DNA from: Acidovorax sp.
GTDB lineage: Bacteria > Pseudomonadota > Gammaproteobacteria > Burkholderiales > Burkholderiaceae_C
Direction: 5' to 3'
Assembly: GCA_030150585.1 (NCBI GenBank)
Contig: JASLFM010000284.1
Span: 1 to 6,381 of the forward strand
DNA length: 6,381 bases
Shown here: piece after piece, positions 1 through 4,875 of the stretch
Layout: each line of letters opens with the position of its first letter
How positions within the stretch are numbered: position 1 is the first letter of the stretch
The notes under the pieces: model-generated
Told to the model about the DNA's origin: nothing
Databases searched by the model: none
What the model saw: only the letters and a program-made list of their open reading frames with translations
Made by a program: the position numbers and the translations under genes

Positions 1-576
1 CGCCGCTACCGCTGGCAGGCGCTGCTGGTGCTGGGCCTGATCGCGGTGTACCGCATCAGCGACGTGGTCATGGGCATCATGGCCAACCCGTTCTATGTGG
101 ACATGGGCTTCACCAAGGACGAGGTGGCGGCCGTGACCAAGGTCTACGGCGTGGTCATGACGCTCGCGGGCGCCTTCGTGGGCGGCGCCATGGCCATGCG
201 CTGGGGCGTGATGCGCGTGCTCATGCTCGGCGCCCTGCTGTCGGCCGCGAGCAACCTGCTGTTCGCCTGGCTCGCCACGCGCGGGCATGACGTGGCGGGC
301 TTGGTCTTCGTCGTCTCGGCCGACAACCTGGCCGGCGGCATCGCCTCGGCGGCCTTCATCGCCTACCTGTCGAGCCTGACCAACGTGCAGTACTCGGCCA
401 CGCAGTACGCGCTGTTCAGCTCGATGATGCTGCTGGCCCCGAAGTGGCTTGCGGGCTTTTCGGGCCGCTTCGTGGACGCGCACGGCTACATCGATTTCTT
501 CGTGGGCACGTCGCTGCTGGGCGTGCCCGTGCTGGCGCTGGTGTGGCTCGCGTCCCGGGTGCATGCACGCGCCTGA
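1..576 (+). CDS. ampG: AmpG-family muropeptide permease, C-terminal part (5' truncated by window)
   Basis: Inner-membrane MFS permease of the AmpG (PAT) family. These proteins import GlcNAc-anhydro-muropeptides into the cytoplasm for peptidoglycan recycling and indirectly control AmpR-dependent beta-lactamase induction. The reading frame is open from base 1 and stops at 574-576, giving 191 visible residues. AmpG proteins are usually well over 400 residues, so this is roughly the last 40%. Recognisable stretches are YRISDVVMGIMANPFYVDMG (residues 17-36), the amphipathic KDEVAAVTKVYG segment (39-50), ADNLAGGIASAAFIAYLSSL (107-126) and SATQYALFSSMMLLAPKWLAG (near 132-152, the characteristic SATQYALFSS signature). 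About five hydrophobic membrane segments alternate with short loops. The protein ends in a short basic tail. The family call rests on recalled resemblance; the true start lies upstream of the window. It precedes an envelope-stress-type two-component system, but a 109-bp gap with its own promoter makes co-transcription uncertain. Confidence 0.88.
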   Translation, partial: RRYRWQALLVLGLIAVYRISDVVMGIMANPFYVDMGFTKDEVAAVTKVYGVVMTLAGAFVGGAMAMRWGVMRVLMLGALLSAASNLLFAWLATRGHDVAGLVFVVSADNLAGGIASAAFIAYLSSLTNVQYSATQYALFSSMMLLAPKWLAGFSGRFVDAHGYIDFFVGTSLLGVPVLALVWLASRVHARA

Positions 577-595
577 AGTGGCATTTGCGAGGGTG

Positions 596-610
596 TTTAC
601 TTAACTTTAC
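596..610 (-). promoter_or_regulatory. Putative CpxR box (GTAAA-N5-GTAAA)
   Basis: On the plus strand TTTAC (596-600) and TTTAC (606-610) flank TTAAC (601-605). Read on the minus strand this is GTAAA-GTTAA-GTAAA. This exactly matches the established enterobacterial CpxR consensus GTAAA-N5-GTAAA, and the spacer itself is a third degenerate copy in the same 5-bp phase. It lies 76 bp upstream of the ATG of a CpxR-like response regulator, which suggests autoregulation. The match is seen directly; its use by this regulator is inference, since binding specificity may differ in betaproteobacteria. Confidence 0.6.
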
Positions 611-625
611 GGCGGGGACAACTCG

Positions 626-642
626 GCGCGATGCCTTCGCGC
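626..642. repeat. Short inverted repeat in the ampG-regulator gap
   Basis: Perfect 6-bp arms GCGCGA (626-631) and TCGCGC (637-642) flank a 5-nt loop. No T-run follows on either strand, so it is not an obvious intrinsic terminator. In DNA this GC-rich a 6-bp dyad may be coincidental. It lies between the candidate CpxR box and the predicted promoter and could be a minor operator or a transcript-end hairpin for ampG. Confidence 0.25.
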
Positions 643-651
643 GACCATGGC

Positions 652-679
652 TTGCATGACCCAGGCCTCCCACTACACT
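652..679 (+). promoter_or_regulatory. Candidate sigma70 promoter for the two-component operon
   Basis: A -35-like TTGCAT (652-657) and a -10-like TACACT (674-679) are separated by 16 bp. With standard geometry the transcription start falls at about 686, the A of the response-regulator ATG, predicting a leaderless mRNA. This fits the absence of any Shine-Dalgarno sequence before that ATG. Confidence 0.5.
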
Positions 680-685
680 GCCGCC

Positions 686-1408
686 ATGAGCGCCCACCAG
701 TTGCTGATGATCGAAGACGATGCCCGCCTCGCGCAGATGGTGGGCGAGTACCTCGGCCAGAACGGACTGCAGGTGACACACAAGGCCGACGGCCGCAGCG
801 GCCTGGCCCAGCTGCATGGCACCGATGCGCCCGTGCTGCCCGACCTCGTGATCCTCGACCTCATGCTGCCCGATATGGACGGCCTCGAGGTCTGCCGCCG
901 CATCCGTGCGCTGCCGGGCAGTGCCGCGCAGGTGCCCGTGCTCATGCTCACCGCCAAGGGCGACCCCATGGACCGCATCATCGGCCTCGAGCTCGGCGCC
1001 GATGATTACCTGCCCAAGCCCTTCGAACCTCGCGAGCTGCTCGCGCGCATCCGCGCCATCCTGCGCCGGCGCGGCGAAGGCGTGGTGCCCGCCTCGGCGC
1101 AGACACTGCGCTTCGGCACGCTGGAGATCGACCGCGACGCGCGCACCGTCACCGTGGGCGGCCAGAGCGCGGACCTCACCTCCTACCAGTTCGACCTGCT
1201 CGTGGCCCTGGCCGAGCGCGCGGGCCGCGTGCTCACGCGCGACCAGATCATGGAGGCCGTGCGCGGCCGCGAACTCGAAGCCTTCGACCGCTCCATCGAC
1301 GTGCACATGGGCCGCATCCGTGCGGCCATCGAGGCCGACCCCAAGACGCCCAAGCGCATCCTCACGGTGCGCGGCGTCGGCTACGTGTTCGCCAAGCAGC
1401 AAGATTAG
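686..1408 (+). CDS. OmpR-family response regulator, CpxR/RstA-like
   Basis: DNA-binding response regulator of 240 residues, the normal OmpR-family size. The receiver domain (about 5-120) has the acidic pocket E10-D11-D12, phosphoacceptor Asp58 in VILDLMLPDMDG, switch Thr89 in LMLTAK and invariant Lys111 in YLPKPFEP. The C-terminal winged helix (about 141-236) carries LTSYQFDLLVALAERAGRVL, a recognition-helix region FDRSIDVHMGRIRAAIE and the terminal TVRGVGYVF hairpin. The FDR-x-ID-x-H wording resembles CpxR more than generic OmpR. Start choice: in-frame ATGs also exist at 647 and 656, but the ATG at 686 places the first beta strand four residues in, as in homologues, and lies just where the predicted transcript starts. 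The kinase gene follows after 2 nt, so the two form an operon. Phosphorylation by that kinase and autoregulation through the GTAAA repeats at 596-610 are inferred. It could equally be named RstA-like. Confidence 0.93.
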   Translation: MSAHQLLMIEDDARLAQMVGEYLGQNGLQVTHKADGRSGLAQLHGTDAPVLPDLVILDLMLPDMDGLEVCRRIRALPGSAAQVPVLMLTAKGDPMDRIIGLELGADDYLPKPFEPRELLARIRAILRRRGEGVVPASAQTLRFGTLEIDRDARTVTVGGQSADLTSYQFDLLVALAERAGRVLTRDQIMEAVRGRELEAFDRSIDVHMGRIRAAIEADPKTPKRILTVRGVGYVFAKQQD

Positions 1409-1410
1409 CC

Positions 1411-2664
1411 GTGCCTTTGTTCCGCGCCTTCTCCCAGCGCCTGTACCTGCGTATCTGGCTCGCCGTGGTGGGCGGCGTGGCCGTGCTCACGCTCGTCGTG
1501 GGCTGGGCCTGGCGCATCGCGGCCGAGCAGAACACGCAGTCCATGGCGCCGCCGCCGCGCGAGATCGTGCTGCGCGACGAGGCGGGGCGCCCGCTGCTCG
1601 CGGGCCAGGCCACGCGCATGCCCGGCCCGTTGAGCGAGGGCCTCGAATTCCGCATCGAGGGCCTGGACGGCAGCCTTTACACCCTGCAGATGGCGCCCCG
1701 CCCCGACCGTGGCGCCGGGCCCGGCCCCGGCGGGCGGCGCGGCGGCGAGGCCGCCTTCTGGCTGCGCCCGCCGTTCGGGTTCCTGTGGATGCTGGGCCTC
1801 GTGGGCCTGGCCGTGGCCGTGGGCGTTTTCCCCATCATCCGGCGCCTGCTGCAACGGCTCGAAACCCTGCAGCGCAGCGTGCAGCGCTTCGGCGAGGGCG
1901 ATCTCTCGGTGCGCGTGCCCGAGGGCGGGCAGGACGAGGTGGCAGACCTGTCGCGCCAGTTCAACGCCGCCGCCGCGCGCATCGAGGCGCTCATCACCTC
2001 GCACAAGTCGCTGCTGGCCAATGCCTCGCACGAATTGCGCTCCCCGCTCACGCGCATCCGCATGGGGCTGGAGCTCATGGGCAGCGGCGGCTCCACACCC
2101 TCGCCCGCGTTCCGCCAGGAGATCGAGCGCAACATCGGCGAACTCGACCAGCTCATCGACGAGATCCTGCTCGCAAGCCGGCTCGACGCGCGCGAGGTGG
2201 ACGTGGGCACCGACGAACCCGTCGATCTCGTGGGCCTGGCCGCCGAGGAGTGCGCGCGCGTGGGGGCCGACCTCGACATTGCGCCCGATGCCAGCAGCGT
2301 GGAGGTGCGCGGCGTGTCCCGGCTGCTGCGGCGCGCGCTGCGCAACCTGCTGGAGAACGCGCGCCGCTACAGCCAGGGCGAGGTCCAGCTGCAACTGCGG
2401 CGCGAAAGCGGCCGCGCCGTACTGCGCGTGTGCGACCACGGCCCGGGCGTGCCCGCGTCGCAGCGCGAACGCATCTTCGAGCCCTTCTACCGCCTGCCCG
2501 GCGCCAGCGAGCGCGAAGGCGGCGTGGGTCTGGGCCTGGCGCTGGTGCGCTCGATCGCCCAGCGCCATGGCGGGCGCGTACATTGCGAGGACCGGCCCGA
2601 CGGCGACAGCGGCGCCTGCTTCGTGCTGAATCTGCCCCTCATGGCCTCCAGCGCCACACCATGA
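1411..2664 (+). CDS. Membrane sensor histidine kinase, CpxA/RstB-like
   Basis: Inner-membrane sensor kinase of 417 residues, partner of the regulator just upstream. It starts with GTG at 1411, 2 nt after the regulator's TAG, and no strong Shine-Dalgarno precedes it, suggesting translational coupling. Layout: short cytoplasmic N-terminus; TM1 about 13-34; periplasmic sensor about 35-121; TM2 about 122-143; HAMP about 144-197 (RRLLQRLETLQRSVQRFGEG onward); dimerisation/H box with His207 in ASHELRSPLTRIRMGLEL; N box RNLLENARRYS (Asn312, Asn316); G1 CDHGPGVP (341-348); F box IFEPFYR (355-361); G2 GGVGLGLALV (370-379). All catalytic boxes are intact, so it should be active. HELRSPLTR and EPFYR are typical of the CpxA/RstB group. 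The periplasmic domain is short (about 87 residues) and ends in a Gly/Pro/Arg-rich stretch (96-112). The ligand is unknown. The last 26 bp overlap the oppositely oriented transporter gene. Confidence 0.93.
   Translation: MPLFRAFSQRLYLRIWLAVVGGVAVLTLVVGWAWRIAAEQNTQSMAPPPREIVLRDEAGRPLLAGQATRMPGPLSEGLEFRIEGLDGSLYTLQMAPRPDRGAGPGPGGRRGGEAAFWLRPPFGFLWMLGLVGLAVAVGVFPIIRRLLQRLETLQRSVQRFGEGDLSVRVPEGGQDEVADLSRQFNAAAARIEALITSHKSLLANASHELRSPLTRIRMGLELMGSGGSTPSPAFRQEIERNIGELDQLIDEILLASRLDAREVDVGTDEPVDLVGLAAEECARVGADLDIAPDASSVEVRGVSRLLRRALRNLLENARRYSQGEVQLQLRRESGRAVLRVCDHGPGVPASQRERIFEPFYRLPGASEREGGVGLGLALVRSIAQRHGGRVHCEDRPDGDSGACFVLNLPLMASSATP
2639..2664. other. Convergent 3' overlap of kinase and transporter genes
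   Basis: The kinase stop TGA is at 2662-2664 on the plus strand. The transporter stop is at 2639-2641 on the minus strand (plus-strand TCA). The two coding regions therefore share 26 bp tail to tail. No stem-loop with a T-run is visible on either strand near the junction, so each transcript probably runs into the other gene. Confidence 0.85.
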
Positions 2665-3916
2665 AGGCATAGAGCGCGGCGCCGAACACCAGCGCGCCCG
2701 CCGCCGCACCCAGCGCCCCATCAAAGCCCTGCGCCTGCGACGGGGCACGCGCGAGCAGCCAGGCCACCATGGGCGGCCCCACGATCTGGCCGATGCCATA
2801 GAGCGCCGTGAGCAGGCCAGTGAAGCCCGCGCCGGCCTGCGGCCACTGGCGGCGCGCTTCCTGCAGCGCGAAGAATGTGATCGCCGTGAATGGCAGGCCC
2901 AGCAGCAGGCTGCCCAGCGCAAAGCCCGCGCGCCCGGGCCACAACAGCCCCAGCCCGATGGCAGCGGCCTGCACCAGGTAGGCCCAGGCCAGCAGCGCGC
3001 GCCGGTCGCGCGTGGGCGCGATGCGCGTGGACAGCCAGGCGCCCAGCGCCACGCCCACGCCGAACACGGGCCAGAACAGGTCGGGCCACACCGAGCCCGG
3101 GGGCAGCGCCGTGCGCGCGATCACGGGCAGGAAGGTGGCCGTGACGATGTAGCCCAGGCCCGCAAGGCCGTAGGCGATGGCCAGCAGCGTGCGCTCGGCC
3201 GCAGGCCGGGCGGCCGCCGGTGCCACCGCTGCGCCCGCCGGCGCCGGGGCGGCCCCGCTCTCCCGGCCCTGCCGGAAAGTGCGCCACACGCCCGCACACA
3301 GCACGGCTGCCAGCACGCCGAAAGCCACCCAGCCCGCCGCCGCGCTCCACTGCGCGGCCACCATGGCACTGGCCGACAAGCCCGTGAGCGCAATGCCCAG
3401 CCCCGGGCCGCAGAAGATGAGCCCGCCCAGCGCGGGCGCGCCCAGTTGCGCGAGCCGCCCCATGCACCAGTTGGCCGTGCCGAGGAACACCAGCGCGCTC
3501 ACCACCCCCGCCAGCAGGCGCAGCAGAGGCCACAGCGCCGGCCAGGGCAACGCCAGGGCCCCGGTGAGCAGCGCCGTGGCCACCAGCCCGCCGCGCACGA
3601 GCGCGGCGTTGGGGATTCCGGGCATGCGGCCCATGCGGCGCCCCAGCCACGGCAGCGCCATGTACAGCAGGGCCCCCGCAAGGTAGCCGAAGTAGTTGGC
3701 CGTGGCCAGCCAGCTGCCCGCGGCAATGTCGATCACGCCATCGTGCAGCATCATGGGCAGCAGCGGCGTGAACGCGAAGCGGCCGATGCCCATGGCCGAC
3801 GCCAGAGCGGCCATGCCCGCGAGCGCGATGGGCAGGGGCCGTGCCGCGCGAAGCGCGCCCGCCGCCGGGGAGAGGGATGCCTGGGCCATGTGGGGGTATT
3901 GGTTGCCACGGTACAT
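2639..3916 (-). CDS. YbfB/YjiJ-family MFS transporter
   Basis: Inner-membrane secondary transporter of the uncharacterised YbfB/YjiJ-type MFS family; its substrate is unknown. It has 425 residues with about 12 hydrophobic segments. The family hallmark is GMGIGRFAFTPLLPMM-like sequence in TM1 (GIGRFAFTPLLPMM at 43-56), followed by a second signature GLGYIVTATFLPVIAR (253-268) at the start of the second half. The two halves are joined by a cytoplasmic loop (about 212-242) that is Ala/Pro-rich and probably disordered. Other landmarks are ANYFGYLAGALLY (73-85) and TALYGIGQIVGPP (370-382). Two starts are possible, ATG at 3916 or ATG at 3889 (which would give 416 residues); neither has a clear Shine-Dalgarno. 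I prefer 3916 because a -10-like TATTAA sits 8 nt before it. It is divergent from a LysR-family gene across a 57-bp AT-rich gap, the classic layout of a LysR regulator and its target. Confidence 0.9.
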   Translation of the reverse strand: MYRGNQYPHMAQASLSPAAGALRAARPLPIALAGMAALASAMGIGRFAFTPLLPMMLHDGVIDIAAGSWLATANYFGYLAGALLYMALPWLGRRMGRMPGIPNAALVRGGLVATALLTGALALPWPALWPLLRLLAGVVSALVFLGTANWCMGRLAQLGAPALGGLIFCGPGLGIALTGLSASAMVAAQWSAAAGWVAFGVLAAVLCAGVWRTFRQGRESGAAPAPAGAAVAPAAARPAAERTLLAIAYGLAGLGYIVTATFLPVIARTALPPGSVWPDLFWPVFGVGVALGAWLSTRIAPTRDRRALLAWAYLVQAAAIGLGLLWPGRAGFALGSLLLGLPFTAITFFALQEARRQWPQAGAGFTGLLTALYGIGQIVGPPMVAWLLARAPSQAQGFDGALGAAAGALVFGAALYAFMVWRWRP

Positions 3917-3924
3917 GCCGGTGT

Positions 3925-3930
3925 TTAATA
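3925..3930 (-). promoter_or_regulatory. Candidate -10 element for the MFS transporter
   Basis: The minus strand reads TATTAA (plus-strand TTAATA), ending 8 nt before the ATG at 3916. Transcription would start near 3918, giving about a 2-nt leader. No good -35 lies at 17 bp. An alternative minus-strand pair, TTGAAA (plus 3967-3972) with ATTAAA (plus 3944-3949) at 17-bp spacing, would give a leader of about 20 nt lacking a Shine-Dalgarno. Confidence 0.4.
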
Positions 3931-3944
3931 TCTTATCAAGAGAT
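3930..3944. promoter_or_regulatory. Candidate LysR-type box (T-N11-A dyad)
   Basis: ATCT (3930-3933) and AGAT (3941-3944) form a dyad with a 7-nt centre, and T3931-N11-A3943 fits the general T-N11-A rule for LysR-family sites. It overlaps the upstream edge of the candidate transporter -10 element, so binding there could control the transporter. T-N11-A is a loose consensus and AT-rich DNA yields chance matches. Confidence 0.4.
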
Positions 3945-3955
3945 TTAATTTCTTG
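3937..3955. promoter_or_regulatory. 19-bp near-perfect palindrome, candidate operator
   Basis: CAAGAgATTtAATtTCTTG is centred on 3946. Eight of nine base pairs across the dyad match; only G3942 with T3950 fails. A third CAAGA half-site recurs at 3970-3974, overlapping the LysR start codon. The palindrome sits in the middle of the divergent gap, immediately upstream of the LysR-gene -10, where a bound regulator could affect both genes. Confidence 0.5.
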
Positions 3956-3959
3956 GATT

Positions 3960-3965
3960 TATACT
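3960..3965 (+). promoter_or_regulatory. Candidate -10 element for the LysR-family gene
   Basis: TATACT differs from the TATAAT consensus at one base and ends 8 nt before the ATG at 3974. The predicted start is near 3972, giving a leader of only about 2 nt. No convincing -35 lies 16-18 bp upstream, as expected for an activator-dependent or autoregulated promoter. Confidence 0.5.
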
Positions 3966-3973
3966 TTTTCAAG

Positions 3974-4858
3974 ATGGAAAAGCCACCCACCCCCCTCGAT
4001 CTCACGGCGCTGGAGATCTTTCGCGCCGTGGCGGCGGAAGGCGGCGTCACCCGCGCGGCCGAGCGGCTGCAGCGCGTGCAGTCCAACGTGACCACGCGCG
4101 TGCGCCAGCTCGAGGCCGACCTGGGCGCCACGCTGTTCCTGCGCGAAGGCAAGCGCATGGCGCTCACGCCCGAGGGCGAGGTGCTGCTCGGCTATGCCGA
4201 CCGGTTGCTGGCCCTCGCCGAGGAGGCGCGCCAGGCCCTGCGTCCGGGCCGCCCCGGCGGCCGGCTGCGCCTGGGCTCGATGGAAAGCACGGCCGCAAGC
4301 CGCCTGCCCGCACCACTGGCGCGCCTGCACGGCCAATGGCCCGGCGTGGCGCTGGAGCTCTCCACGGGCCCCACCCAAGAGTTGCTGGACCGGCTGCGCG
4401 CGCACGCGCTCGACGCGGTGCTCGTAGCCCTGCCGCCCGGCCAGGCTGCGGATGCGGCACTCGACACGCAGCCCGTATTCACCGAAGAGCTGCTGCTGGT
4501 GCTGCCCTCGGGCCACCCCCCCGTGAGCGGCCCGCAGGACGTGCAACCCGGCACGCTCGCGGTCTTCGGGCCCGGCTGCACGTACCGCCGCATCGCGCAG
4601 GACTGGCTTGCGCCGCGCCCGCAGCCCATGCAGCTGCTGGAGCTGGGCTCGTACCACGCGATCCTCGCCTGCGTGGCGGGCGGCGGCTGCGTGGGCGTGG
4701 TGCCGCGCTCGGTGCTGGCGCTCGCGCCAGGTGCCCAGCCGCTCGCGCTGCATCCGCTCACGGCCATCGACACGCTGCTCGTGCGCCGCCGCGGCTACCG
4801 CTCGGCCGCGCTGGACGCGCTGCAGCAGGTGCTTGCCGCTTCTTCGACCCCTTCTTGA
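3974..4858 (+). CDS. LysR-family transcriptional regulator
   Basis: Cytoplasmic DNA-binding regulator of 294 residues, the usual LTTR length. The N-terminal winged helix-turn-helix spans about 8-67: LTALEIFRAVAAEGGVTRAA, then the recognition helix around RVQSNVTTRVRQLEADLGA, then LFLREGKRMALTPEGEVLL. A linker helix (about 68-92) leads to a periplasmic-binding-protein-like effector domain (about 96-290) opening with LRLGSMESTAASRLP and including CTYRRIAQDWL and GGGCVGVVPRSVL. Start choice: the frame extends to a TTG at 3953, but ATG 3974 gives the canonical spacing to the HTH and follows a good -10 element by 8 nt; no Shine-Dalgarno is seen for either. The gene is divergent from the MFS transporter and 17 nt upstream of the nitronate monooxygenase, so it may control both. 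The effector ligand cannot be read from sequence; a nitro compound or nitronate is a guess from context. Confidence 0.94.
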   Translation: MEKPPTPLDLTALEIFRAVAAEGGVTRAAERLQRVQSNVTTRVRQLEADLGATLFLREGKRMALTPEGEVLLGYADRLLALAEEARQALRPGRPGGRLRLGSMESTAASRLPAPLARLHGQWPGVALELSTGPTQELLDRLRAHALDAVLVALPPGQAADAALDTQPVFTEELLLVLPSGHPPVSGPQDVQPGTLAVFGPGCTYRRIAQDWLAPRPQPMQLLELGSYHAILACVAGGGCVGVVPRSVLALAPGAQPLALHPLTAIDTLLVRRRGYRSAALDALQQVLAASSTPS

Positions 4859-4862
4859 CCCC
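4840..4862 (+). repeat. Imperfect tandem duplication across the LysR-gene stop codon
   Basis: TTCTTCGACCCC (4840-4851) is followed directly by TTCTTGACCCC (4852-4862), a copy lacking one C. The missing base creates the TGA that ends the regulator gene. This is consistent with a small slippage duplication that set the present C-terminus and the spacing to the next gene. Confidence 0.4.
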
Positions 4863-4865
4863 ACC

Positions 4866-4869
4866 GGAG
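4866..4869 (+). promoter_or_regulatory. Ribosome binding site deciding the nitronate monooxygenase start
   Basis: GGAG lies 6 nt before the ATG at 4876, in the 17-nt gap after the LysR-gene stop. It fixes this ATG as the start even though the frame stays open far upstream. It is the clearest canonical Shine-Dalgarno in the window and marks an internal operon gene. Confidence 0.75.
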
Positions 4870-4875
4870 TTCTCC

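Noticed and set aside
416..1402. 328-codon minus-strand frame opposite the response regulator
   Set aside because: Antisense shadow of the receiver and winged-helix domains; His/Ala/Gly-rich with no family features.
1711..1746. Dense GGC/GCC repeats as a structured element or recombination hotspot
   Set aside because: They fall in the coding frame for the kinase's Gly/Pro/Arg linker and are explained by codon choice in GC-rich DNA.
906..2672. 588-codon plus-strand frame spanning both two-component genes
   Set aside because: It is a shifted frame over the regulator and kinase, extremely rich in Arg, Ala and Pro, with no domain; an artefact of scarce stop codons.
1405..2922. 505-codon open frame on the minus strand opposite the sensor kinase
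   Set aside because: It lies antisense to a kinase with all catalytic boxes intact; composition is Arg/Ala/His-rich with no recognisable domain, typical of mirror frames in GC-rich DNA.
3446..3928. 160-codon plus-strand frame inside the transporter gene
   Set aside because: Antisense to the membrane protein; the Gln/Arg/His-rich sequence is typical of a reverse-strand shadow of hydrophobic codons.
3953..3973. TTG start adding seven residues to the LysR regulator
   Set aside because: The addition (MDLYFFK) covers the -10-like TATACT and lacks a Shine-Dalgarno; ATG 3974 gives normal LTTR spacing.
4336..4875. Upstream extension of the nitronate monooxygenase frame
   Set aside because: The frame is open but overlaps the LysR coding region and gives Arg/Ala-rich nonsense; ATG 4876 has a good Shine-Dalgarno and begins right before the FMN-binding motif.
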